Of a stretch of 64,000 nt of DNA, positions 35,980-48,100 are shown in pieces (the first letter of the stretch is position 1; each line of letters opens with the position of its first letter). Source of the stretch: Lachnospiraceae bacterium (GTDB lineage Bacteria > Bacillota > Clostridia > Lachnospirales > Lachnospiraceae); assembly GCA_017411305.1 (NCBI GenBank), contig JAFQQI010000107.1, positions 1 to 64,000 on the forward strand, read 5' to 3'. The notes below the pieces were generated by a model. The model saw nothing but the letters and a program-made list of their open reading frames with translations, was not told the origin of the DNA and did not search any database. The translations under genes were made by a program, and so were the position numbers.

Positions 35980-35995
35980 TGACACACAGGTGTCA
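35980..35995. promoter_or_regulatory. Perfect palindrome upstream of zinc ribbon gene
   Basis: TGACACACAGGTGTCA: six-base arms about a four-base centre, 13 bases before a TATAGT -10-like element (36008-36013). Placement between or over the -35 suggests a regulator site for the genes at 36059 and 36332. Confidence 0.5.
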
Positions 35996-36058
35996 AATTA
36001 AGTCTGGTATAGTAGTCCTACAAGAATAAACTAAGAAGAATTGAAGGAGGACTATTGT

Positions 36059-36316
36059 ATGGATATGAAAATTTGTCAAAGCTGCGGAATGCCGATGCAG
36101 GAGAACCAATACGGAACAGAAAAGGACGGTAGCGCCAATGATAAGTATTGCTGTTATTGCTACAAGGACGGCGAATTCGCCCAGCAGTGCAGTATGGAGG
36201 AAATGGCTGATTTCTGTGCGCCCTTTGAGGTAGAAGGAGGGCGTGCAAAAACCTTGGAAGAAGCGAAAGCGGGCCTGATGCAGTATTTTGCAACATTGGA
36301 GCGCTGGAAAGAGTAA
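36059..36316 (+). CDS. Small putative zinc ribbon protein
   Basis: 85 residues. MKICQSCGMPM and DKYCCYCYKDG give CxxC pairs typical of the putative zinc ribbon domain (Zn_ribbon_2), often next to stress regulators. AAGGAGG at 36044-36050 sets the ATG at 36059; the longer frame from 36041 is not supported. The stop is 15 bases before the Fpg-like gene, so they share an operon. Confidence 0.8.
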   Translation: MDMKICQSCGMPMQENQYGTEKDGSANDKYCCYCYKDGEFAQQCSMEEMADFCAPFEVEGGRAKTLEEAKAGLMQYFATLERWKE

Positions 36317-36331
36317 GTAAAGGAGTCGGAT

Positions 36332-37174
36332 ATGATAGAAATACCGGAAAGCATTACGATTGCGGGGCAATTGAATGAAACCGTGAAGGGAAAGAAAATC
36401 ATAGAAGTAAAGGCAGCACATACGCCTCATTCCTTTGCGTGGTATGCAGGAGAGCCTTCAGCATACGCCCCGATAATGGAGGGCAAAAGGATTGGAACAG
36501 CAACAGGAATCGGCAGCATGATAGAAATCGAACTGATGGGCCGGGATGAAAAGGAAGATGCGTACAGCTTTGTGGTAGGAGATGGCACCAATATCCGTTA
36601 TTTTGCACCGGAGGACAAATTGCCGGAGCGTTATCAGACGGGGATTACGTTGGAGGACGGAAGTTCTTTAATTTGTACGGTAGCAATGTATGGTGCCATG
36701 TTTCTGATTCAGCCGGAAACTTATGATAATCCTTATTATCTTGTTGCTAAAGAAAAGCCTTTTCCGGGAACGGAAGAATTTGATTATGAATATTTTACTT
36801 CTCTGCGAGAGGAGCTTTCCGGGAAGATATCCGTCAAAGAATTTTTGGCAACCCATCAGAGGATTCCGGGACTTGGCAATGGTGTGCTTCAGGATATTTT
36901 GCTTCAGTCAGGGATGCATCCCAAACACAAAATCGGGATGTTACAGGAATCCGATTGGAGGCGGATGTATGAAGCGGTGATATCCGTGCTTGGGGAAATG
37001 ACAGCATTGGGAGGAAGAGATACGGAGAAAACATTGTTTGGTGAGACGGGTGGTTATCAGACCATGCTTTCCAAAAAGACATACGGTAAATCTTGCCCTT
37101 ATTGCGGTAATATGATTCAAAAGGCAAATTATCTGGGCGGTACGGTTTACTTTTGCCCGGAGTGCCAAATATAA
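36332..37174 (+). CDS. Fpg/Nei-family protein without catalytic proline
   Basis: 280 residues. Formamidopyrimidine-DNA glycosylase fold: N-terminal beta sandwich, helix-two-turn-helix (QRIPGLGNGVLQDILLQSGMHPK) and a C-terminal zinc finger (CPYCGN, CPEC). Active Fpg and Nei enzymes begin Pro-Glu after Met, the proline being the nucleophile; this one begins MIEIPES, so Pro is replaced by Ile while the Glu is kept. Base excision by the usual Schiff base is therefore unlikely; it may bind lesions, act monofunctionally or have another role. Co-transcribed with the zinc ribbon gene. Confidence 0.85.
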   Translation: MIEIPESITIAGQLNETVKGKKIIEVKAAHTPHSFAWYAGEPSAYAPIMEGKRIGTATGIGSMIEIELMGRDEKEDAYSFVVGDGTNIRYFAPEDKLPERYQTGITLEDGSSLICTVAMYGAMFLIQPETYDNPYYLVAKEKPFPGTEEFDYEYFTSLREELSGKISVKEFLATHQRIPGLGNGVLQDILLQSGMHPKHKIGMLQESDWRRMYEAVISVLGEMTALGGRDTEKTLFGETGGYQTMLSKKTYGKSCPYCGNMIQKANYLGGTVYFCPECQI

Positions 37175-37218
37175 GTATCTTAGTAGGTTTACGAATTCTA
37201 TTCATGGAGGGATTTGTT

Positions 37219-37935
37219 GTGACAAAGGAAGAGTTATTTGCACCAATACGCGAGAAATACAGTGAATTAAAGATAGCATTAGAGGGAACTGATATAGACA
37301 AAATAAAAGAACTTACACTGGAGGTACATGCATTGGTTCATCCGGCGGAGATTTCGGGAAAAACTGAAAAAACGATTGCAGACTATGTTTTGGATTATAT
37401 GTTAAAAGGCAATCAGAATACACTTGTTCCGAGAGAAGATTATGACGTTGATTTGCATTATGCCGGAACAAGGACTGTTCCTATGTGTTGGCAGTTTTGG
37501 CATACATATAGAGTAGAAGATTTAGTAAGTAATATTTTGATGGTAAATCAAGAACAAATATTTAACGGGGAATGGCAAAGAAAAATAGGAGCATCTATTA
37601 CAGATACAGGAAATGCTCTGGAACTTGATGAAGCTATAGCATTTGGAAAAGAACTTAATATCGAGGCACTTCGTGAGTACATGATTACAGTGGGAAAGAA
37701 TACAAGAACAATATTGAAAAATCTCACATTAGAACAAACCAAATCAATGGTACCGGAAGAATGGGTAATGAGAATATTAGAAGAAGGTGGAGTGACAACT
37801 GATTTTCGTTCAGTTTGGTTATTGGTCTTTTGGGGAAGATTGACCAGAGGTGGCATGATTTTGACACCAATGACAGATCATCATATGATGCACTTACCGC
37901 CGTGTTTAAATAGCTTACCTATTTTAGGAGAATAA
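37219..37935 (+). CDS. DinB-like putative metal-binding protein
   Basis: 238 residues, mostly helical. His residues in WQFWHTYRVEDL (first helix) and TPMTDHHMMHLPP (last helix) match the three-histidine site of the DinB/YfiT four-helix superfamily. These enzymes are thiol-dependent transferases or of unknown function. Starts with GTG at 37219, GGAGGG seven bases before; the frame from 37153 lies in the previous gene. Followed by a 636-base gap. Confidence 0.65.
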   Translation: MTKEELFAPIREKYSELKIALEGTDIDKIKELTLEVHALVHPAEISGKTEKTIADYVLDYMLKGNQNTLVPREDYDVDLHYAGTRTVPMCWQFWHTYRVEDLVSNILMVNQEQIFNGEWQRKIGASITDTGNALELDEAIAFGKELNIEALREYMITVGKNTRTILKNLTLEQTKSMVPEEWVMRILEEGGVTTDFRSVWLLVFWGRLTRGGMILTPMTDHHMMHLPPCLNSLPILGE

Positions 37936-38245
37936 ATTTTTGATATAAAGAGACTGATTTGTATTTTCTTGTTTTTGAGATTATGTGTTGGGGTGTGGAG
38001 GTTTCATTTAAATTAAAATAACCTATTACATCTATATTTTCAATCTAATACCAATATATACGCCCAAAATAATAGTTAAAAAACATCGTAGGCAGATAGT
38101 ATTTTGAATAACAGTAATTATAGATGATGAAAAATGTGTTTTGGGGATGATTGCTTACTTTTTTTGTTCGTTTAAAGGAATTTTGACGTATATATTTTTA
38201 ATATATGCTCTGTATAGATGATAGGACTTGATTTCTTATCCATTT
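37936..38245 (+). other. AT-rich spacer
   Basis: About 310 bases with no open frame above 30 codons and no clear hairpin terminator; poor in G and C. It ends at the promoter of the RNA candidate. Confidence 0.5.
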
Positions 38246-38273
38246 TTGGGCAGATATATTTCCTTTATATGAT
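38246..38273 (+). promoter_or_regulatory. Sigma-A promoter of RNA candidate
   Basis: TTGGGC at 38246-38251, a 16-base spacer, TATGAT at 38268-38273 (or TATAAA at 38273). Predicted start near 38280, where the composition turns from AT-rich to GC-balanced. Confidence 0.55.
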
Positions 38274-38279
38274 ATAAAT

Positions 38280-38477
38280 AGACGCTTTCGCAGGGTAAAG
38301 GGAGTTTGAGAGTTCGCCATGCCGATAGGTTCGTCAGCTTTCGTCAGTTAATTCGGTTTATCTGTGCACAGCTCATTGCTACGAGTAAGAATTCAGCGTT
38401 CTAAGGCAAAGATATATAGTGAAAAGTATCTTGATGATACTGGACAGAGACAGCTTAGGCTGTCTTTTCTTTTTTTC
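38280..38477 (+). ncRNA. Structured non-coding RNA, class unassigned
   Basis: About 195 bases with no open frame, higher G+C than its flanks, its own promoter and an intrinsic terminator. Contains a self-complementary CTGTGCACAG, tandem TTCGTCAG repeats (38330-38346) and a GTATC-loop-GATAC hairpin before the terminator. Size and isolation recall 6S RNA or the raiA-motif RNA of Firmicutes; I lean slightly to the latter but cannot confirm. It does not look like tmRNA, RNase P, SRP RNA or a T-box. It ends about 95 bases before the HD-domain gene, so a leader role is less likely. Confidence 0.6.
38448..38477 (+). terminator. Terminator of RNA candidate
   Basis: AGACAGC (38448-38454), TTAG loop, GCTGTCT (38459-38465), then TTTCTTTTTTTC. 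Confidence 0.9.
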
Positions 38478-38571
38478 TTTCAGTCAGAAAAGAATTCTGT
38501 TATAATAATATTCAAAGAAACAGAAACTATATAATTATAGAATGCGAAGAGTGAGACAGAAAGGAACATCT

Positions 38572-39231
38572 ATGAAAATTACTTATGCAGACGTTGTAAA
38601 GGATGAAACAATTAAGACATATATTCAAAGAGCTGACGAGACATTAATAGCTCTTGGCTATACCGAGCATAGTTTTGCCCATGTAACGAAGGTAGCCAAG
38701 TTAGCAAGTGAAATTCTGTTAACCTTAGGTTACAGTGAGAGAGAGGCAGAGCTTGCCAGCATTGCAGGTTATCTGCATGATATCGGTAATGTGATTAACA
38801 GAGTAGATCATGCACAATCCGGTGCAGTTATGGCATTTCGTATTTTAGACAGAATGGGAGCAGATCCGGAGGATATTGCAACCATTATTACTGCAATAGG
38901 AAATCATGATGAATCTACAGCATTTCCCGTAAATTCCATTGCAGCTGCTTTGATTTTGGCTGATAAAACAGATGTGCGTTATACCCGTGTAAGAAATCAG
39001 GATTTTGCAAGCTTTGATATTCACGACAGAGTTAATTATTCTGTAAAGGAAAGTGAGGTTACCGTTGAAAAGGACTCTCACATTGAACTGAAACTGAAAA
39101 TAGAAACAAAGATGTGTACTGTCATGGATTATTTTGAAATTTTCTTAAACCGTATGATTCTTTGCAGGAAAGCAGCAGAGAAGCTTGGTGTAGAATTCAG
39201 ACTGGTGATAAACGGACAGCGATTATTATAA
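38572..39231 (+). CDS. HD-domain phosphohydrolase
   Basis: 219 residues. Metal site His in EHSFAHVTKVA, HD pair in GYLHDIGN, His-Asp in GNHDEST, and Asp in ADKTDVRY make a full HD domain. Such proteins hydrolyse nucleotides or phosphoesters; the substrate is open. AAAGGA at 38560-38565 sets the ATG at 38572 over the in-frame ATG at 38542. TATAAT at 38501-38506 is a likely -10. It is 102 bases before the EAL-HDOD gene. Confidence 0.88.
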   Translation: MKITYADVVKDETIKTYIQRADETLIALGYTEHSFAHVTKVAKLASEILLTLGYSEREAELASIAGYLHDIGNVINRVDHAQSGAVMAFRILDRMGADPEDIATIITAIGNHDESTAFPVNSIAAALILADKTDVRYTRVRNQDFASFDIHDRVNYSVKESEVTVEKDSHIELKLKIETKMCTVMDYFEIFLNRMILCRKAAEKLGVEFRLVINGQRLL

Positions 39232-39333
39232 TAAATTTTCATAAATAAGGCGTTAATACTATATAAAATTCTGACGAAATATAGTATAATATAAAAGTAG
39301 TAGAAAAATATGATTAGATAAGGAGAAGATACC

Positions 39334-40560
39334 ATGCTTGTAGCAACAATCCCTTTGTTTGATGAAAATATGACAGTACAGGCCTATTCCTTATATGTGC
39401 AGAGCAAGAACTATCTGTTGAATCCAAGCCTACTGGGTACGGGACGTAATGACGGTGTATTTCATATACCGGGTCTTGATATCATCAGGGCGGTAGGAGT
39501 AGATGCGGTTGCTGCCGATAAGGAAGTCTTCGTTGAGATTAACAATATTTCTGTTTTTACTGATATTGAGGTACAATGTGAAGCAGCTCACGATAGAATT
39601 GTACTTTTGATGGACAATACCATCAAACCGGATGAAATGTACATAAACAGATTGAAAGCACTGAAGGAAAGCGGATTTAAGCTGGCAATCCGTAAGCTTC
39701 CGGTAGTAAGCTTTGAACCTTACAGAGAAATTCTGCTTTTGATGGATTATATCCTGCTTGACCATAAGAAGATTGATATTACTAAAGCAAGAATTTATTT
39801 TAGCAAAATTTATCCTAATATCAAATTATGTGCCGGAAATATCAAAACTAAAGAAATCTTTGAAGGATTAAAGGCGGAAGGCGGATATCATTTTTATGAG
39901 GGCGAATTCTTCCGTATGCCGGTAACCCAGGGGCAGGCAGAGGTTTCTCCTTTGAAGGTGAATTATATTGAGCTTTTGAATCTGGTAAATGATGAGGATT
40001 TTGAGCTTACCAAAGCAGCTGACGTAATCGGAAGAGATACGGCACTTGTAATATCCCTTCTTAAGATGGTAAACAGAATGGCTGTAAATTCTGAAATTAC
40101 ATCTATTCGTCATGCGGCTGCAATGCTGGGTCAGAAGGAGCTTAAGAAGTGGATTAATACTGCCGTAACCAATGAATTATGTGCAGATAAGCCTAATGAA
40201 ATTACCAGAGTATCTCTGCTTCGTGCGAAATTTGCTGAGAATCTTGCACCTATATTTGAGATGGCAATTAATTCCTCAGAATTATTCCTGATGGGTCTGT
40301 TCTCTGTGCTAGATTTAATTTTGGATAAGCCGATGGCAGAAGCCCTTGACATGGTTAAGGTATCCAAGGATATCAGAAGTGCATTGGTAGATAAAGAAGG
40401 AAAATTTGCTCCTGTTTTAGATTTTGTGACCAAGTATGAAGCTGCTGATTGGCAAGAGGTTTCCAGACAGATGTTGCTTCAGAACATTGATATGAATCGT
40501 GTATACGAAGCGTATACTGATTCGTTGAAGTGGTATCGTGACTTATTTGTGGTGCAATAA
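39334..40560 (+). CDS. EAL-HDOD domain signalling protein
   Basis: 408 residues. Residues ~1-200 resemble an EAL domain that has lost its catalytic residues (no EAL; DRIVLLMDNTIK, LKESGFKLAIRKLP), and ~200-395 form an HDOD domain (ELLNLVNDEDFELTKAADVIGRDTALVISLLKMVN, IRHAAAMLGQKELKKW). This pairing is found in YuxH-type regulators of motility and cyclic di-GMP signalling. Likely a protein-interaction module rather than an enzyme. AAGGAGAAG ribosome site; TATAAT at 39285-39290. Confidence 0.85.
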   Translation: MLVATIPLFDENMTVQAYSLYVQSKNYLLNPSLLGTGRNDGVFHIPGLDIIRAVGVDAVAADKEVFVEINNISVFTDIEVQCEAAHDRIVLLMDNTIKPDEMYINRLKALKESGFKLAIRKLPVVSFEPYREILLLMDYILLDHKKIDITKARIYFSKIYPNIKLCAGNIKTKEIFEGLKAEGGYHFYEGEFFRMPVTQGQAEVSPLKVNYIELLNLVNDEDFELTKAADVIGRDTALVISLLKMVNRMAVNSEITSIRHAAAMLGQKELKKWINTAVTNELCADKPNEITRVSLLRAKFAENLAPIFEMAINSSELFLMGLFSVLDLILDKPMAEALDMVKVSKDIRSALVDKEGKFAPVLDFVTKYEAADWQEVSRQMLLQNIDMNRVYEAYTDSLKWYRDLFVVQ

Positions 40561-40588
40561 AAGAAGAAGAAAAAAAGAAAAGAAAAGG

Positions 40589-40631
40589 GAAAGACTCATG
40601 GCCGCTTGCAGAAAGCGTTTATGAGTCTTTC
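40589..40631 (+). terminator. Two-tier hairpin before the galactosidase
   Basis: GAAAGACTCAT (40589-40599) pairs with ATGAGTCTTTC (40621-40631), with an inner CGCTT/AAGCG stem. It lacks a T tract on the plus strand and abuts the AAGG ribosome site of the next gene, so it may act in translation as well as termination. Confidence 0.55.
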
Positions 40632-40641
40632 AAGGTATTAG

Positions 40642-43779
<3,138 letters not shown>

Positions 43780-43788
43780 GTAATCAAA

Positions 43789-43828
43789 AACGCTCCATGT
43801 GAGGTGATATTACCTTACGTGGAGCGTT
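43789..43828. terminator. Convergent terminator
   Basis: AACGCTCCA at 43789 and TGGAGCGTT ending 43828 close a long stem of about 16 pairs. On the minus strand it is followed by TTTTT, so it is a true terminator for the DUF4317 gene and a stem without T tract for lacZ. Confidence 0.75.
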
Positions 43829-43867
43829 AGTCATTATGAGAAGTGTGATGTTATGCAAACAGTATTA

Positions 43868-45001
43868 TTATTCTCGTTTAAAGGCCTTTACATTGATTCC
43901 GTTTACTTCTACGTGGTCATTAATTTCAATTACAAGACACTGTCTGCCGTCTACCGTCATGGTATTAACCAAGTCGGCACGCTCAGGATTTACCTTAACC
44001 ACTACATCAGGCATTTTGACCTCGAAGGTACGCACATTAGCCACATTATTTACCATGAGAGAAGTATCTTCACCGGCTGCGGCATCATAAAGCTTATCAA
44101 AGTCAGCTAATTTTTCTTCTTCTACACCGCTTTTTTCAAGAAGATTTTTCACGTCTTTCTTGTCAAGCATGAGGGGTTCGGGAATTTCTTTATGTTCTTC
44201 AATCATTTCGGCAAGGTTTTCATGAATGTTTTTGATTACTTCGTATTCACAGTCCTCGCCAAGTGTTTCTTCGATGATGGCATGGAAGGTTTCTTTTTGC
44301 CCGCCTGCGGAGAGGGGCAGTGAACAGCCTAATATGCTGTCAACAAATTCCTCATGGGGTTCTTCACAATTCTTGGCATAGTAAAGCGTACTGTGGATGT
44401 TTGTGCATCTGTCATCAAAGGAGGGGAATAAAAATCCTGTTTCCGGCATATTCACAACCCAGTCGCGGATTCTGTTATGAAATTCATTCATTTCCACATC
44501 GTAGGAAAGTCCGGGTTTAGATAAGGCTACCGGACAGATGCAGCACATAATGTATTCAAAGACCGTATCAGAGGCATCATCCATGGTAAGCCCATCAGTA
44601 GTCTTGCCGGGGACATCGTAAGCATCATGAATTAACAGAATCAAATAATTGCCTACGAATTCATAGGAATTAATAATTCGGTCGTAGAATTCTTCCAGCA
44701 AAGCATCATCCTTTAATTTGCTGGCACGCAGCCTCATCAAAAATTCCTGCTGGCCGCCATCTTCTTCTGCATACATGGGGAATTCCAAATTTAACAAATT
44801 TTTGCCGATATTTCCGGATAAATTTTTCCTGAGAATTTCAAAGTATTTAAATATTTCTTCTTCGGGAAGAGAAAGAAATGCTTCTTTAAATTCTGTTTTT
44901 TTGTTTTTTTCACCGTCAACGTAGCAACCGCAGATGCGGTTGATGGAGCAGTTGCTGGGAGTGAAAAGCTTTTTGATTTCATTAATTTCTGCTTTTATCA
45001 T
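43868..45001 (-). CDS. DUF4317 family protein
   Basis: 377 residues, no signal peptide or membrane span, acidic. MIKAEINEIKKLFTPSNCSINRICGCYVDGEKNKK at the start and the C-terminal VVVKVNPERADLVNTMTVDGRQCLVIEI are typical of DUF4317, a family of unknown function common in gut Firmicutes. Several conserved cysteines (ICGC, CCICP). Shares the strand with the activase gene 134 bases upstream, from which a terminator separates it, so it has its own promoter. Confidence 0.85.
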   Translation of the reverse strand: MIKAEINEIKKLFTPSNCSINRICGCYVDGEKNKKTEFKEAFLSLPEEEIFKYFEILRKNLSGNIGKNLLNLEFPMYAEEDGGQQEFLMRLRASKLKDDALLEEFYDRIINSYEFVGNYLILLIHDAYDVPGKTTDGLTMDDASDTVFEYIMCCICPVALSKPGLSYDVEMNEFHNRIRDWVVNMPETGFLFPSFDDRCTNIHSTLYYAKNCEEPHEEFVDSILGCSLPLSAGGQKETFHAIIEETLGEDCEYEVIKNIHENLAEMIEEHKEIPEPLMLDKKDVKNLLEKSGVEEEKLADFDKLYDAAAGEDTSLMVNNVANVRTFEVKMPDVVVKVNPERADLVNTMTVDGRQCLVIEINDHVEVNGINVKAFKRE

Positions 45002-45095
45002 TTTGTTGTTCCTCCTGTATTGATAATTACATTTTTATCAACACGAAATAATTTTATCATAAAAAGACGCAATTTGTCACTAGAGATAAAACAAA

Positions 45096-45129
45096 GAGCC
45101 TTTCTGTAATTTTCATCATAGAAAGGCTC
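45096..45129 (-). terminator. Terminator of activase gene
   Basis: GAGCCTTTCT and AGAAAGGCTC (45096-45105, 45120-45129) pair perfectly; on the minus strand TTTGTTTTATC follows. Confidence 0.8.
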
Positions 45130-45135
45130 CGATTA

Positions 45136-48100
45136 TTATTTTAGATTCTTTTGTGCGGTAGACAGCATCAGCTTAATACGGTTCAGCTGATTTACTTCGC
45201 TGGCACCGGGGTCATAGTCAATGGCAACGATGTTACTTAAAGGATATTGCTTTCGAAGCTCTTTAATAACACCTTTACCAACTACATGGTTGGGCAGACA
45301 GCCGAAGGGCTGTGTACATACAATGTTGTTAACTCCACTGTGTATCAGTTCTACCATTTCTCCGGTAAGGAACCAGCCTTCACCGGTCTGATTACCGATG
45401 GAAACAATGTCCTTAGCGTATTCCACTGTCTGATAAATACTGATAGGCGGATGGAAGTGGATACTATTTTTAAAGGCTTTGGTAGCACCGCTTCTGAGCA
45501 TTTCTAAGCCTCGGATACCCATACGACAGAGCATGGCGGCTTTTTTGCTTGTACCAAGATATTCTGCTTTATAAATCTGGTTATAGAAGCAGTAAAGCAT
45601 AAAGTCGAGCAAATCCGGAACCACCGCTTCGGCACCTTCGGATTCTAGTAGTTCTACCAGGTAGTTATTTGCTGCAGGGGCAAATTTTACCAGGATTTCA
45701 CCTACGATGCCGACTCTGGGCTTTCTTTCATCTATGATAGGAATTGCATCAAATTCTGCAACCATCTGTTTGCACATTTTTTGGAACTTAAAGAAGTTTA
45801 AATGCTTGCCGGATACAAAGGCGCGGCATTTAATCAGCCATTTCTGATGCAGGGAATCCACAGCTCCCTTTTCCTTTTCGTAAGGGCGCATACGGTAAAC
45901 ACAGCGCATGAAAATATCTCCGAAAACGGCGCCGTAAGCAACGCGCATCAGCAGTTTCAGGTTGATATGGAAGCCGGGATTGCTTTCGATTCCGCCTAAG
46001 TTTAAGGAAATCACGGGAATTTGAGGCATACCTGCCTTTTCCAAAGCACGTCTGATAAAGCCAATGTAGTTGGTGGCACGGCAACCGCCGCCGGTCTGGG
46101 TCATAATAACGGCAGTCTTGTTTAAGTCATATTTGCCGGAAAGAAGGGCATCCATAATCTGGCCGACTACAATCAGGGAAGGATAGCAGGCATCGTTGTT
46201 TACATATTTAAGACCTACATCGATTGCCTGTTTGTTGTCATTGGAAAGCACTTCAAAGTGATAGCCGCAAGCCTTCATGGCAGGCTCAATCAAGTCAAAG
46301 TGAATCGGTGACATCTGAGGACAAAGGATGGTATAATCCTTACGCATCTCTTCTGTGAAGGAAACCTTGTTAATGGCAGAAGAGCGGATGGTACGTTCCT
46401 TTTGCTTTTGTTCACGCACTTTAATGGCGGAAAGCAGGGAACGGATACGGATTCTTGCTGCCCCTAAGTTGTTTACCTCATCTATCTTGAGGCAGGTATA
46501 AATCTTGTCGGAGCCTGTAAGGATATCATTTACCTGATCGGTAGTAACCGCATCCAGACCGCAACCGAAAGAGTTTAACTGGATTAAATCCAGATTGTCT
46601 ACTGTTTTCACATAGCTTGCCGCCGCATAGAGACGGGAATGATACATCCACTGGTCGGAAACGATTAAAGGCCGCTCCGGCTTTGCAAGATGTGAAATGG
46701 AGTCTTCGGTAAGAACGGCAATATCATAGGAGGTAATCAGCTCCGGAATACCGTGGTTGATTTCCGGGTCAATATGGTAAGGACGTCCCGCAAGAACGAT
46801 GCCGCGTTTCTTATTTTCTGCAAGGTAAGCAAGAACCTCTTCCCCCTTATCCTGCATATCTTTGCGTGCTTTGGACTGTTCTTCAAAAGCAAGACGGGCA
46901 GCTTCCATGACTTCCTCTACGGGTAATTCTTTAAATTCTCTAACAAGTGCTTCCGTAATGGTTTTTAAGTCCTTGAAAGACATAAAAGGATTACGAAGAA
47001 CTGCTTCCCCTCTGCCGATTTCCTCTACATTGTTTTTGATGTTTTCTGAGTAAGAGGTAACAATGGGGCAGTTGTAGTGGTTGTTGGCATCTTCAAATTC
47101 GCATCTTTCATAGAAAAGAGCAGGATAGAAGATAAAGTCAACCTTCTGGTTAATCAGCCAGCTTACATGGCCGTGCGCTAATTTGGCAGGGTAGCACTCC
47201 GATTCGCTGGGAATGGATTCGATACCAAGCTCATAGATCTTCCGGTTGGAAACAGGGGATAAGACCACCTGATACTTTAGCTGTGTAAAGAAGGTAAACC
47301 AGAAGGGATAATTTTCGTACATGTTCAGCACGCGGGGGATACCCACGCGACCTCTTACCGCTTCGTCAGCAGGAAGGGGTTCATAGCCGAAAATACGCTT
47401 TAACTTGTAGTCAAACAAATTAGGAACACTGTTTTCATTTTTTTGTTTGCCAAGGCCGCGCTCGCAACGGTTTCCTGATATGTACTGGCGTCCGCCGGTA
47501 AATTTATTGATGGTCAGACGGCAATTATTGGTACAGCCCTTACACTTTGCCATGCTGGTTTCGAATTGAAGTGTATTGATTTTTTCGATGGGGAGCATAG
47601 AGGTTTGATAGCCCTCTCTGTAATGCTCTCTGGCAATTAAAGCAGCACCAAAGGCCCCCATGATTCCGGCAATATCGGGACGGATGGCTTCACAGTCTGC
47701 TATTTTTTCAAAGCTTCGAAGGACCGCATCATTGTAGAAGGTACCGCCCTGCACAACAATATTTTTGCCAAGCTCGGAAGCACTGGATACCTTAATAACC
47801 TTAAATAATGCATTTTTGATAACGGAATAAGCAAGTCCTGCAGAAATATCGGAAACGGAAGCTCCTTCCTTCTGGGCTTGTTTTACCTTGGAATTCATAA
47901 ATACGGTACAGCGGGTTCCAAGGTCAATGGGATGCTCTGCAAACAGGGCAGTATAAGCAAAATCCTCTACGCTGTAGTTTAAGGATTTTGCAAAGGTTTC
48001 GATAAAGGAACCGCAGCCGGAAGAGCAGGCTTCATTAAGCTGTACGCTATCTACGGTTTGATTTTTGATTTTGATGCATTTCATGTCCTGACCGCCGATA

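Noticed and set aside
38296-38328. Sigma-28 promoter inside the RNA candidate (TAAA, GCCGATAG)
   Set aside because: Spacer is 21 bases instead of 15, and the match lies within a structured transcript.
38280-38477. Cyclic di-GMP riboswitch for the HD or EAL-HDOD gene
   Set aside because: No match to the conserved cores of either class, and the RNA ends in a terminator about 95 bases ahead of the gene.
48080-48100. GCCGATAT in the activase gene
   Set aside because: Inside minus-strand coding sequence, no -35 at the right distance.
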